A stretch of 64,000 nucleotides of DNA from Aldehydirespirator sp965116865. GTDB lineage: Bacteria > Actinomycetota > Acidimicrobiia > Acidimicrobiales > Aldehydirespiratoraceae. The DNA lies in contig OZ220727.1 of the NCBI GenBank assembly GCA_965116865.1, positions 2,170,001 through 2,234,000 on the forward strand, read 5' to 3'. Below, piece by piece: positions 52,034-62,146 of the stretch (positions within the stretch are counted from its first letter, which is position 1; each line of letters opens with the position of its first letter). The translations under genes were made by a program, and so were the position numbers. The notes under the pieces were generated by a model that was given only the letters and a program-made list of their open reading frames with translations, had not been told where the DNA came from and made no database searches.

Positions 52034-52310
52034 CGCGAACACACCGCGACGAGAGCCAGCGCCCGGCCCGCCACGCCAACACACCATGCACACCCCGGCC
52101 AGCTCAACCAACACCCCACCACAAGAGCCAGCGCCCGGCCCGCCACGCCAACACACCATGCACACCCCGGCCAGCTCAACCAACACCCCACCACAAGAGC
52201 CAGCGCCCGGCCCGCCACGCCAACACACCATGCACACCCCGGCCAGCTCAACCAACACCCCACCACAAGAGCCAGCGCCCGGCCCGTCACGCGAACACAC
52301 CGCAACGGGC
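52034..52310. repeat. 72-bp tandem repeat, about 3.8 units
   Basis: gagccagcgcccggcccg phases at 52053, 52125, 52197 and 52269. Both outer edges carry cacgcgaacacaccgc. It lies upstream of the amidohydrolase-like gene. Bases 52411-52600 before the GNAT gene hold short tgatgca repeats and no gene. Confidence 0.9.
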
Positions 52311-52366
52311 GCAGGCCGACCGCTCGCACCAACACGCCACACCCGGCACCGGTGCCTGCCGGTCCT

Positions 52367-52408
52367 GGGCGGGGGCGGGGGCGGGGGCAGGGGCGGGGGC
52401 GGGGGCGC
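52367..52408 (+). other. G-rich (GGGGGC)n tract, possible G-quadruplex
   Basis: About seven consecutive runs of three to five G separated by single C or A, enough for one or more quadruplexes on the + strand. Intergenic. Confidence 0.6.
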
Positions 52409-52595
52409 CATTGTGGCCAGGGCACCGGCGCCGGAACCAAGAACAGCCACCTTCATCGGGTCTTCTCCTTGTGTATGGGCATGACTTTATGTATAGGCGC
52501 GACGTTCAGGAAGTACCGGCGTGATGCACGGGTCTGATGCAACGCAGGTCCGGCGCCGGCATAGTGCCGGTCTGATGCACAAGCCGGAGCAGCCG

Positions 52596-52601
52596 TAACC
52601 T
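52596..52601 (+). promoter_or_regulatory. -10 box of the GNAT gene, leaderless
   Basis: TAACCT, six bases before ATG 52608. Confidence 0.4.
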
Positions 52602-52607
52602 CAGGAC

Positions 52608-53129
52608 ATGGACGATGCGGTCGTGCGGCTCGCCACCATCGACGACGCCGAAGCGATCCGGCGCGTCTACAACCACGAGGTCGAGCACACCACCCACACC
52701 TTCGACCTCGTGCCCCGCACCCTCGAAAGCCAGCGGGCCTGGCTACGGGACCGGGCCGGCGCCCTCGGGGTGCTGGTGGCCGAACTCGACGGACGGGTGA
52801 TCGGCTTCTCGTCGCTCAGCGAGTACCGGCCCCGGGCCGCCTACCGGACCTCGGTGGAGTCGAGCGTGTACGTCGAAGAGGCCCTGCGGGGCCGGGGCGT
52901 CGGCCGGCGGCTCATGCGCGACCTGATCTACCTGGCCCAGGCACGGGGCTTCCACACCATGATCGCCCGCATCGCCGGCGGCCACCGAGCATCCGTCCAT
53001 CTGCACGAGGCCGTGGGATTCACCGTGGTGGGCACCGAGCGGGAAGTGGGCCGCAAGTTCGGCGGCTGGCTCGACGCGGTGGTCATGCAGCGCATGCTCG
53101 CGGCGGACAAGGCCCCGCCACAGGCATGA
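52608..53129 (+). CDS. GNAT N-acetyltransferase, phosphinothricin-acetyltransferase (PAT) type
   Basis: 173 residues, standard for PAT/Bar relatives. Motif order: VRLATIDDAEAIRRVYNHEVEHTTHTFD at the N-terminus, SSVYVEEALRGRGVGRRLMRDLI (acetyl-CoA pyrophosphate loop RGRGVG), then GGHRASVHLHEAVGFTVVGTEREVGRKFGGWLDAVVMQ. Family members acetylate small amines such as phosphinothricin, methionine sulfone or other amino acids; the natural substrate here is unknown. Monocistronic, leaderless promoter. Its last codons and stop are duplicated twice downstream. Confidence 0.88.
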   Translation: MDDAVVRLATIDDAEAIRRVYNHEVEHTTHTFDLVPRTLESQRAWLRDRAGALGVLVAELDGRVIGFSSLSEYRPRAAYRTSVESSVYVEEALRGRGVGRRLMRDLIYLAQARGFHTMIARIAGGHRASVHLHEAVGFTVVGTEREVGRKFGGWLDAVVMQRMLAADKAPPQA

Positions 53130-53293
53130 CGCCGCCAATCGCTGGGGCCTGATCGCCGCGCAGGACGGCATCGACGCGTCCAAGAACCGCCACAGGCATG
53201 ACGCCGCCAATCGCTGGGGCCTGATCGCCGCGCAGGACGGCATCGACGCGTCCAAGAACCGCCACAGGCATGACGCCGCCAATCGCTGGGGCC
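53112..53293. repeat. 72-bp tandem repeat of the GNAT gene 3' end, 2.4 units
   Basis: ccgccacaggcatgacgccg phases 53116, 53188 and 53260 all contain the codons PPQA and the TGA stop. The third unit runs to within 10 bp of the tRNA. Confidence 0.93.
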
Positions 53294-53301
53294 TGAGAGT
53301 G

Positions 53302-53383
53302 TGGGCCGGGGAGGATTCGAACCTCCGTAGGCTTAGCCGACGGGTTTACAGCCCGTTCCCTTTGGCCGCTCGGGCACCGACCC
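53302..53383 (-). tRNA. tRNA-Tyr (anticodon GTA)
   Basis: 82 nt on the minus strand. Acceptor stem GGGTCGG pairs with CCGGCCC (one G-T), discriminator A. The anticodon loop CTGTAAA reads GTA. A long variable arm follows, as in bacterial tRNA-Tyr, and the T-arm is GGAGG-TTCGAAT-CCTCC. CCA is not encoded. A TATCAT box lies about 16 bp upstream (near 53400). Confidence 0.95.
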
Positions 53384-53450
53384 AGACAAACCGCCATGAT
53401 ATCATTCCCGATCCTGTGCCCGTCCCCCGGCCCCCGGAGAATCACGACCG

Positions 53451-53939
53451 ATGCCCACCTTCGACATAGTCAGCCAGCTCGACATGCAGGAAGTCCGCAA
53501 CGCCGTGGACCAGGCGGGCCGGGAGATCGGCACTCGCTACGACTTCCGCAACACCGGCACGTCGGTGTTGCTCGGCGACGGCGCCATCACGATGGGCTCC
53601 TCGACCGAGGACCGGCTCGCCGCCGCCCGTCAAGTCCTCGAGGAGAAGCTGGTACGGCGCAAGGTGTCGCTCAAAGCCCTCGACTACGGCAAGGTGCAGG
53701 AGGCTGCCGGGGCCGCCGTCCGGCAAGTGGCCGCCCTGCGGGCCGGCATCTCGTCGGACCGGGCCCGGGAACTCAACAAGTTCATCAAAGGCCTCGGCAT
53801 CAAAGGCGTGCAGTCGTCCACCCAGGGCGACCAGCTGCGGGTGCAGTCCAAGAAGCGCGACGAACTCCAAGCCGTGATCACAGCGCTCAAGGCAGCCGAC
53901 TTCGACCTGCCCCTCCAGTACGTCAACTTCCGCGACTAG
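53451..53939 (+). CDS. yajQ: YajQ-family nucleotide-binding protein
   Basis: 162 residues, full length. The two ferredoxin-like halves are evident: FDIVSQLDMQEVRNAVDQAGREIGTRYDF at the start and DRARELNKFIKGLGIKGVQSSTQGDQLRVQSKKRDELQAVI, ending DFDLPLQYVNFRD as in typical members. Some YajQ proteins bind cyclic di-GMP and act with transcription factors; others bind tRNA or GTP. It begins 67 bp from the divergent tRNA-Tyr. ATG start, SD weak. Confidence 0.93.
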   Translation: MPTFDIVSQLDMQEVRNAVDQAGREIGTRYDFRNTGTSVLLGDGAITMGSSTEDRLAAARQVLEEKLVRRKVSLKALDYGKVQEAAGAAVRQVAALRAGISSDRARELNKFIKGLGIKGVQSSTQGDQLRVQSKKRDELQAVITALKAADFDLPLQYVNFRD

Positions 53940-54025
53940 CTCTCCGGCCGCGACCGGACGCCCCGCAGCCTGCACGACATTGCGGGCCTCAATAGTCCAC
54001 CGTTCGGCGAAGTTCGCTCCGGCCG

Positions 54026-54185
54026 GCCGGAACGCCGACAGCGGCACGGCTCCAACCGGAACAGCGACAGCGGCACGGCTCCGGCCGGAACAGCGACAGC
54101 GGCACGGCTCCGGCCGGAACAGCGACAGCGGCACGGCTCCAACCGGAACAGCGACGGCGACAGCGGCACGGCTCCAACCGGAACG
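54026..54185. repeat. 29-bp tandem repeat between convergent yajQ and htpX
   Basis: About five units of ggctcc-rccggaacagcgacagcggcac with ggccgg/aaccgg alternation; one unit has an extra 6 bp. No gene. Confidence 0.9.
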
Positions 54186-54192
54186 GCGGGAA

Positions 54193-55056
54193 CTACTCCC
54201 AGTCGCGGGACTCGAGGCGGCGGATGCGCTCGGCGGTAGGCGGATGCGTCGAGAACATCCGGCCGAGGCCTCCCCCGCCGCCGCCGCGGGCCTGGGCCTT
54301 CAGCGGGTCGATGATGTAGTTCGACGCCTGGCTCGGGTTCACCCCCGACGGGATCCGCTGCGAGTACGCCTCCAAGCGCTCCAAAGCCCTGGCCAGGGGA
54401 CGGCCGTCGCCGATCAGCTTGGCCGCCGACGCGTCGGCCTGGAACTCGCGGCTGCGGCTGATGGCGGCCTGGATCATGGCGGCAGCGATCGGGGCCAGAA
54501 CAGCGAGGGCCAACTGGCCGAACACGTTGCCGTGGCGGTCGTCGCGGCCGCCGGCGAACATCGCGCCCCACATGGCCATGTTGGCGATGAACGTCACCGC
54601 CATGCCGATGGTGGCAGCCACCGAGCCGATCAGGATGTCGCGGTTGCGGATATGGGCCAGCTCGTGGGCGAGCACGCCCCGGATCTCGTCCCAGCCCATG
54701 GCCTGGGTGAGCCCCTGCGTGATGCACACCGCGGCTTTGTTGGGGTTGCGGCCCGTGGCGAAAGCGTTGGGCTGCGGGTTGGGCGACATGTACAGCTTCG
54801 GCATTGGCAACTCGGCCCGGCGGCACAGGTCACGCATGATCTCGTAGTACTGGGGCATGCCCTCGGGAGTCGCCTGCTGGGCACGGGCCGAGGCGATGGC
54901 CAGCCTGTCGCTGAACCAGTAAGAGCCCCCGGTCAGCACCACGGCGAGGATCAGCCCGAGCACCAGGCCGCCCTGCCCGCCGAGGGCGCCCCCGATCGTT
55001 ATGCACAGACCGCCGAGCAGGGCCAGCAGCGTGAACGTCTTCGCCGCGTTGAACAT
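54193..55056 (-). CDS. htpX: HtpX-type membrane zinc metalloprotease (M48)
   Basis: 287 residues. Two N-terminal membrane helices (about 8-45), the zinc motif HELAH (131-135) with further ligand E204 (SREFQADASA), and two more helices (about 145-200). The C-terminus has the usual FSTHPPTAERIRRLE ending after a glycine run. HtpX degrades misfolded membrane proteins. ATG 55056 (MFNAAKTFTLL) was chosen; ggagg lies about nine bases upstream. The upstream DNA (55057-55100) carries a short cacctccgcgtg duplication. Confidence 0.93.
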   Translation of the reverse strand: MFNAAKTFTLLALLGGLCITIGGALGGQGGLVLGLILAVVLTGGSYWFSDRLAIASARAQQATPEGMPQYYEIMRDLCRRAELPMPKLYMSPNPQPNAFATGRNPNKAAVCITQGLTQAMGWDEIRGVLAHELAHIRNRDILIGSVAATIGMAVTFIANMAMWGAMFAGGRDDRHGNVFGQLALAVLAPIAAAMIQAAISRSREFQADASAAKLIGDGRPLARALERLEAYSQRIPSGVNPSQASNYIIDPLKAQARGGGGGGLGRMFSTHPPTAERIRRLESRDWE

Positions 55057-55100
55057 CGTCAGCCACCTCCGCGTGGTCGGCGCGTGGCCGGCCACCTCCG

Positions 55101-55211
55101 CGTGCGCCCAACCCAACCTACCGGCCGAAGGCAACAGCCCGCGGCGGGAGTCTGCACACATCGCGGCGCAGGCCACGCGCAGCGCCGAACACACCGCCTG
55201 CGGTCGGCTCC
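55101..55211. other. Short intergenic gap upstream of htpX
   Basis: GC-rich, no gene or repeat recognised; precedes a TTAG element pair. Confidence 0.4.
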
Positions 55212-55493
55212 TTAGAGGCTGCGCGGATAGGAGTGAGTCCGTCGTGTCGCTGCGGTGTCATTCCCGCTCTTGCTCGCTGCGCTCACGGGCCGCTCGGGCC
55301 ACGGCCTCGCCTGTATGGGCCGCGTCGCTCCCGCCTATTCGCTCGGCCTCTTAGAGTGAGCGCAAACAGGTGAGAGTCCGTGGTGTCGCATCGGTGCCAT
55401 TCCCGCTCTTGCTCGCTGCGACCCGAGGGCCGCTCGGGCCACGGCCTCGCCCGTTGGTGGCGGATTCGCTCGCCTATTTGCTCGGCCTCTTAG
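55212..55493. mobile_element. Tandem pair of the approximately 139-bp TTAG element
   Basis: TTAG at 55212, 55351 and 55490 delimits two units in inverted orientation relative to 33307. The unit at 55212 matches the 33-kb copy over nearly its whole length. Its ends are inverted repeats: complement of the 55-kb right end tagaggccgagcgaatagg against tagaggctgcgcggatagg at the left. The final TTA is the stop codon of the HAD gene. Confidence 0.82.
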
Positions 55494-56035
55494 CGCTGCA
55501 CGGCGCTCACCGAGCGCTCCCCCTCGTAGTAGCCGGAGTGGACATAGAGAGCGAAGACGCCCTCGGAGCGGTACATCGCGATGATCCGCTCGTCGTCGTC
55601 GATGGCGACCGTGATCTGGTAGCCGGCGGCGCGCAGGCGGCTCAACTCGTGGCGTTTGAAGTCGGCCGACGGGCCTCGGGCACCCCGGCCGCGCTCCGGA
55701 CGCAGGATCAGCAGGTCGTGGCGCACGTCGTGGGCGGCCAGCCAGCGGCGGGTGCCGTCGAACATGTAGGCGGGGCGCGCGGTCAGGATGCCGACCGTGT
55801 GGTCGTCGGCGATCGAGGCGGCCAAGGCCAGGCCGGACTCGTAGGGCGGGTCGCCGGGGGCTGCCTCGAAGAACCCGCGGAAGTCCTTGCGGGATCCCCG
55901 CAGATAGTGCTGGCGGTGGGTGCCGTCAGAGATCACACCGTCGAGGTCGAGGATAGCCAGCGGCCCGCCGTCGGGCACGGTGTCGGCCCCGCCGCCGGGG
56001 AAGAACCAGTTGCCGTGCACGGCGCGGCCCGTCAC
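55490..56035 (-). CDS. HAD-superfamily phosphatase (polynucleotide-kinase phosphatase-like)
   Basis: 181 residues. Motif I LAILDLDGVISDGTHRQHYL (about 27-46) with the nucleophile and acid/base Asp residues, motif II VGILTARPAYM (Thr), a Lys in SADFKRHEL, and motif IV AIDDDERII. The order and the THRQHYL...KDFRGFF spacing resemble the 3'-phosphatase domain of T4 Pnk-like proteins, but no kinase domain is present. Substrate unknown. GTG start; its 5' end is duplicated upstream. Confidence 0.78.
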   Translation of the reverse strand: MTGRAVHGNWFFPGGGADTVPDGGPLAILDLDGVISDGTHRQHYLRGSRKDFRGFFEAAPGDPPYESGLALAASIADDHTVGILTARPAYMFDGTRRWLAAHDVRHDLLILRPERGRGARGPSADFKRHELSRLRAAGYQITVAIDDDERIIAMYRSEGVFALYVHSGYYEGERSVSAVQR

Positions 56036-56135
56036 CGGCCAGCCCCCGCGAGGGTTGGCCCGAGAACGTGACCGCCGACGCGGGCCCCGTGCACGGCGCG
56101 GCCCGTCACCGGCCCGCCCCCGCGGAATCGACCGC
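56014..56135. repeat. 79-bp duplication of the HAD gene 5' end
   Basis: cgtgcacggcgcggcccgtc followed by accggcc occurs at about 56015 and 56094. It carries the complement of the HAD start region. Bases 56136-56195 hold no gene. Confidence 0.8.
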
Positions 56136-56195
56136 CGAGACCGACACCCACGGGCAGGAACCGTTCAGCCTCGGGGCGGAGACGGCCGCGGACGG

Positions 56196-58190
<1,995 letters not shown>

Positions 58191-58298
58191 AAGGTCAGTC
58201 CTCCTCGATGCCTGGCCGCCGAGTCCTGCGAGCGAATATGCCCACTGGCACGGCCCCTGACGCGGCTCCATTCAGCACAGGAACGGGCCTCCGCAGCA

Positions 58299-58502
58299 TC
58301 ATCTGCCTGCTGGGACGGTCTCGGTGTGACGGCCCGAGCGCAGCACCGTGCCCGACAGAACATCGGTGGCCTCGCCGTCCACTGCGGCGGTGACGCCGTC
58401 GACCATCACCCGGCGCAGGCCGGCAGCCTCCAACCACGGCCGCTTGCCGTCGGCAGGGCGGGCGGGGGCGGGGGCGCCGCCGGTGATCTGCGTGTCAAAC
58501 AT
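58299..58502 (-). pseudogene. C-terminal remnant of an N-acyl-D-amino-acid deacylase-like gene
   Basis: 67 codons whose second half (RRVMVDGVTAAVDGEATDVL then SGTVLRSGRHTETV) resembles the closing strand of amidohydrolase family 3 deacylases (VNGTVVVDDGEHTGALPGTVLRSGRDT). Nothing upstream encodes the rest of the enzyme. Probably a leftover 3' fragment; an ATG at 58502 may still allow expression. Confidence 0.4.
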
Positions 58503-58554
58503 CGCGCAGAGGGTAACCGTGGCGGTGTCGCTGCGAGTCCCGGCGCCGCAACGG

Positions 58555-58890
58555 GTCCCGCAACCCCGCAACCGCCCCGAGAATCCAGGGTCGCCTGCCG
58601 ATGACTTCGCAGGCGCCAAAGGTTGCGGGCCCGCAACCCCGCAACCGCCCCGAGAATCCAGGGTCTGGACCGCATGACGCTGAGCGTCGTGGTGGAGGCC
58701 GGCAACCGCCCCGAGAATCCAGGGTCTGGACCCTCGCAGAATCCCGGGGCCGCAACGGGTCGCAGAGGCCTGCAAACCGCCCCGAGAACGGGGCTCGAGG
58801 GACTGCGGCAGGACGACATCATCGGAATTCTTCAGCTTGCAGTCAGAACTCGCCCCGAGAACGGGGCTCGAGGGACTGCGGCAGGGGCTT
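58555..58890. repeat. Interspersed short repeats upstream of msrA
   Basis: gcaaccgccccgagaatcca followed by gggtc occurs three times (about 58566, 58644 and 58700). cgagaacggggctcgaggga followed by ctgcggcagg occurs twice (about 58781 and 58856, spacing about 75). Several partial copies carry the same ccgccccgaga core. No gene. Confidence 0.75.
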
Positions 58891-58916
58891 CCGGAACCTC
58901 GGGGGGCGGCCGGCGA

Positions 58917-58922
58917 TACAGT
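58917..58922 (+). promoter_or_regulatory. -10 box of msrA, leaderless
   Basis: TACAGT, six bases before ATG 58929. Confidence 0.4.
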
Positions 58923-58928
58923 CGTTGC

Positions 58929-59585
58929 ATGCTGCTGAGGCGCGACAAGACGCGGATGCCGAGAAAGGCCGACGCCCTGCCGGGGAGGGCCGAGGCGATG
59001 GCGGTGCAGGACTACGGGCACCTGGTGCTCGGCACGCCGCTGGAACCGCCGTTCCCGGAGGGCTGCGAGCGGGCCATGTTCGGGATGGGGTGCTTCTGGG
59101 GCGCCGAGCGCGTCTTCTGGCAGATGACCGGCGTGCATACCACCGCGGTGGGCTACTCGGGCGGCGTCACTCCCAACCCGACCTACCACGAGGTGTGCAC
59201 CGGGCGCACCGGCCACAACGAGGTGGTGCTGGTGGTGCACGACCCGGCGGCGGCACCTTACGAGCAGCTGCTGAAGCAGTTCTGGGAGATGCACGACCCC
59301 ACCCAGGGGATGCGCCAGGGCAACGACGTCGGCACCCAGTACCGCAGCGGGATCTACACCTGCTCCGAGGCCCGTCGGGAGACCGCACTGGCATCGAGGG
59401 ACCGGTACCAGGCCGCCCTGACCGAGCGGGGCTTCGGCGAGATCACCACCGAGATCGTCGACGCTGGGCCCTTCTACTACGCCGAGGAGCACCACCAGCA
59501 GTACCTGGCCCGGAACCCCGACGGCTACTGCGGCCACGGCTTCTGCCAAGTCGGGTACGAGCCTGCCGGCGCCGCTGCGAACTGA
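58929..59585 (+). CDS. msrA: Peptide methionine-(S)-S-oxide reductase MsrA
   Basis: 218 residues. The catalytic motif GMGCFWGAERVFW holds the nucleophilic Cys near 56. Substrate pocket and family blocks follow: YSGGVTPNPTYHEVCTGRTGHNEVV, FWEMHDPTQGMRQGNDVGTQYRSGIY, and YYAEEHHQQYLARNPDGYCGHGFCQVGY. Recycling cysteines lie in the C-terminal GYCGHGFC. It repairs oxidised methionine using thioredoxin. ATG 58929 gives a normal N-terminus; longer frames run into repeats. Confidence 0.95.
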   Translation: MLLRRDKTRMPRKADALPGRAEAMAVQDYGHLVLGTPLEPPFPEGCERAMFGMGCFWGAERVFWQMTGVHTTAVGYSGGVTPNPTYHEVCTGRTGHNEVVLVVHDPAAAPYEQLLKQFWEMHDPTQGMRQGNDVGTQYRSGIYTCSEARRETALASRDRYQAALTERGFGEITTEIVDAGPFYYAEEHHQQYLARNPDGYCGHGFCQVGYEPAGAAAN

Positions 59586-59655
59586 GTGTCCGCATCGGGG
59601 TCGGCAGCCAGCAGCGAGCATCAGGAACTCTGCTGGCCGTGCGCCGGCCGGCTGA

Positions 59656-59915
59656 GCCACGCAGGCGCCGGCCGGGTCAGCCACCTCAGCCACCGTCCAC
59701 GTCTTGCCGTTGCGGGCCTGGACCCGCAGCCACGCAGGCGCCGGCCGGGTCAGCCACCTCAGCCACCGTCCACGTCTTGCCGTTGCGGGCCTGGACCCGC
59801 AGCCACGCAGGCGCCGGCCGGGTCAGCCACCTCAGCCACCGTCCACGTCTTGCCGTTGCGGGCCTGGACCCGCAGCCACGCAGGCGCCGGCCGGGTCAGC
59901 CACCTCAGCCACCCG
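59656..59915. repeat. 73-bp tandem repeat, 3.6 units, between msrA and the DoxX gene
   Basis: gccacgcaggcgccggccgg phases at 59656, 59729, 59802 and 59875, spacing exactly 73. Units are identical except at the edges. It lies between convergent genes. Confidence 0.93.
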
Positions 59916-59940
59916 GGCGGACCCGGAGCCGCCCGAGGAT

Positions 59941-60636
59941 CTAGGAGTCTGTCCGGGAGTCGGCGGCGGGCTCAGGTTTCGGCGGACGGAAGAAGAGCAG
60001 CAGCATGGCGGCGCCGGCGCCCACACCGAGCAGCAGGGCGATCCCCAGTCCGGTTCCGCCGTCGAGGCGGTGGGCGATCTCGAGTTCGTAGTCAAGTGAG
60101 ATGCGGCCCGGGCCGAGAATGGCGGTGACCAGGCCCATGACCGCGATCAAGGCCACATACTCCCAGCCCTCCCCGGTGATCATGAAGCCCTTGTCACGGT
60201 GGACCGTCCAGAAGGCCACCACCATCAGCGCGATGAGCCCGGCCGCTGCCATTTGAGTGAGGAGGCCGAGGACGAGCAGCACGCCCACGCCCATCTCGGC
60301 GCCGGCAGCCAGCGTGGCATGAACCTTGCCGGGGCGCATGCCGATCGACTGGAACCAGCGGCCGGTGCCCGCGAGCTTGCCGCCCCGGAACGCCTTGTTG
60401 TAGCCGTGGACGAAGATCATCATGCCGAGGGCGGCTCGCAGGAGCATCAGAGTGGAGTCGAAGACCCTCGGCGAGTCGATCGAGCCCTGTGGGCCGTAGG
60501 CGACGAGCGGCTGCACGCTGAAGTAGGCCCATGCACCGGAGACTAGATGCTCATAGAATACGACTGTCAGCGCCATGGCGACCACGGTCGCAGCGGCCAG
60601 CACCCTGATGACGATGTCGGCTGTCCGCTTGCGCAC
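59941..60636 (-). CDS. DoxX-family membrane protein
   Basis: 231 residues with an N-terminal helix (IVIRVLAAATVVAMALTVVFY), then the four-helix DoxX core: LMLLRAALGMMIFVHGYNKAFRGGKLAGTGRWFQSIGM, EMGVGVLLVLGLLTQMAAAGLIALMVVAFWTVH, and WEYVALIAVMGLVTAILGPGRISLDYELEI. The C-terminus adds one more helix. DoxX proteins are linked to redox and thiol stress in actinobacteria (for example with SodA and SseA); no such partner is adjacent, but msrA is the convergent neighbour. GTG 60636 was chosen because agggagg lies five bases upstream. Confidence 0.85.
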   Translation of the reverse strand: MRKRTADIVIRVLAAATVVAMALTVVFYEHLVSGAWAYFSVQPLVAYGPQGSIDSPRVFDSTLMLLRAALGMMIFVHGYNKAFRGGKLAGTGRWFQSIGMRPGKVHATLAAGAEMGVGVLLVLGLLTQMAAAGLIALMVVAFWTVHRDKGFMITGEGWEYVALIAVMGLVTAILGPGRISLDYELEIAHRLDGGTGLGIALLLGVGAGAAMLLLFFRPPKPEPAADSRTDS

Positions 60637-60911
60637 GGTGGCCTCCCTGACAGGTGTCTCCGCGTCCAAGGCCTAACGAGAATGCAGGCACGAAATCGCA
60701 GCCCTCAACGCCGACCAGCATACCGCCATGCTCGCACCATCGGCAAGCACGGCGGCGGCACCCCCGTGGCGCCGATCGAGGGATGCGGCTTGCGAACGCA
60801 CGCCGACACGAACATCCACGGCCAGAACCGGCGACGACCGGCGAAACCGGTGGAATGGGGCGGGCGAGAGTAGACATTCATGCCGTGGGCACAACCACAG
60901 GAGCAGCGACG
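60637..60911. other. Intergenic region between the divergent DoxX and thiolase-like genes
   Basis: No tandem repeat and no gene. A TAGACA box at 60871 lies eight bases before an in-frame GTG (60885) that is an alternative start for the thiolase-like gene. Confidence 0.4.
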
Positions 60912-62048
60912 GTGACGGCGGTGACGGCGGCCAGGACCGCGGTGCGGCCGGTGAACGGTGAGCTGGCCCGTTGGAATCCGGTGGTGCTAGCCGGGGCGGT
61001 TGGACACGAGACCCTGGAACGGGCCGGACTCGACGCGGGCGTGCTCGACGAGGTGGTGGTCGGGTGCCGCGATCCGGTGGGGGCGGCAGGAGCCGACGCG
61101 GCCCGGGCGATCGTGCTGGCGGCGGGATGGCCGACCTCTGTCGGCGGTTCGGTCATCGACCGGGGCGAGACCAGCGGCGCGGCCGCGGTGCAGGCGGCAG
61201 CGGCGGCCATCGGCGCCGGACAGGCCCGGACCGTGCTGGTGGTCGGCCTCGGCCTCTGCTCGGTGGTTCCCCCGGGAGCGGCTGCGCTCAATCGCTCCTA
61301 CGGGGCTCCGTGGGGCGGCGTGGCCGAGCGGTTCAAGGAAGTCGGGGGGCTGCTGCCGGCGCCTCGGCTGTCGGAGAGGGCCGCTCGGGCCGTGGGCGCG
61401 GGCCGGGCCGACCTCGACGCCGCGGCCGAGGAGTCACGGCGGCGAGCGACGGCGGCGGGCACGAGCCCGGCCATCGTGGCGGTGGCGGCCCGGCCGGCCG
61501 ACACCGCGGAGCGGGGCGTGCACCGAGGCGACCCGGTGGCCGCTGACGCGCTGCGAGAATGGGGCGAGGCGTCCGACCTGCCGCCGGCCTTCGACGACGA
61601 CGGCTTGTTGACCGCGGCCACATTCGCTCCTCCAGCCGACTGCGTGACTGCGGTGCTGCTACAGGCCGGGTCTGAGGCGCCGTGTGGAGCGACCACCGCA
61701 GTCGGGACGGGCCGAGCGGCAGGCCACCCGTTCGACCCGGTCGGCAATGTGTCCCTGGCGGTGGATAGGACGCTGGACAGCGCGGGGGTCGACCTCTCTG
61801 CCGTGGACGACCTCTCGGTGGTGGAGCACGACGCAGCCACGGTGACGCTGGTGGCACGGGCCCTCGACATCGACTCGGCGCCCATCAACCGCCGCGGGGG
61901 TGCCTTGGCCACCGGCAACGCCGGAGCAGCCGAGGAACTGCGCCTCATCGCCGACGCACTGGCGTTCGCCGCAGGCGAACGGCTGGTACTCACGGTGAGT
62001 GCAGGCCCTACCGGCTCAGCCGCCGTGCTGTGGCGCACCCGCGTCTAG
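60912..62048 (+). CDS. Thiolase-fold protein lacking the catalytic Cys-His-Cys residues
   Basis: 378 residues. Thiolase layout is clear: VTAVTAARTAVRPVNGELA at the start, VVVGCRDPVGAAGADAARAIVLAAGW, then the nucleophile strand VIDRGETSGAAAVQAAAAAI where thiolases have NRxCxSG (Glu86 for Cys). At the C-terminus INRRGGALATGNAGAAEELRLI replaces NxxGGAIAxGHP (His lost). LVLTVSAGPTGSAAVL replaces the final CxGGGxG (second Cys lost). It cannot carry out normal Claisen chemistry and may be a binding or scaffold protein. GTG 60912 follows aggag by eight bases; GTG 60885 is also possible. Confidence 0.72.
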   Translation: MTAVTAARTAVRPVNGELARWNPVVLAGAVGHETLERAGLDAGVLDEVVVGCRDPVGAAGADAARAIVLAAGWPTSVGGSVIDRGETSGAAAVQAAAAAIGAGQARTVLVVGLGLCSVVPPGAAALNRSYGAPWGGVAERFKEVGGLLPAPRLSERAARAVGAGRADLDAAAEESRRRATAAGTSPAIVAVAARPADTAERGVHRGDPVAADALREWGEASDLPPAFDDDGLLTAATFAPPADCVTAVLLQAGSEAPCGATTAVGTGRAAGHPFDPVGNVSLAVDRTLDSAGVDLSAVDDLSVVEHDAATVTLVARALDIDSAPINRRGGALATGNAGAAEELRLIADALAFAAGERLVLTVSAGPTGSAAVLWRTRV

Positions 62049-62146
62049 GTGGCTGGTGCCAATGTCGATTCCCCGTGACGTGCAAGCCCCCGACCTGGGG
62101 TTCTGCGAGCGAGGATTGCGCCATGCGGGATTTGCTCATCACTCTC

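Noticed and set aside
58299..59693. Long minus-strand gene covering msrA
   Set aside because: Antisense to MsrA; only the last 67 codons (58299-58502) have protein-like similarity and are reported separately as a remnant.
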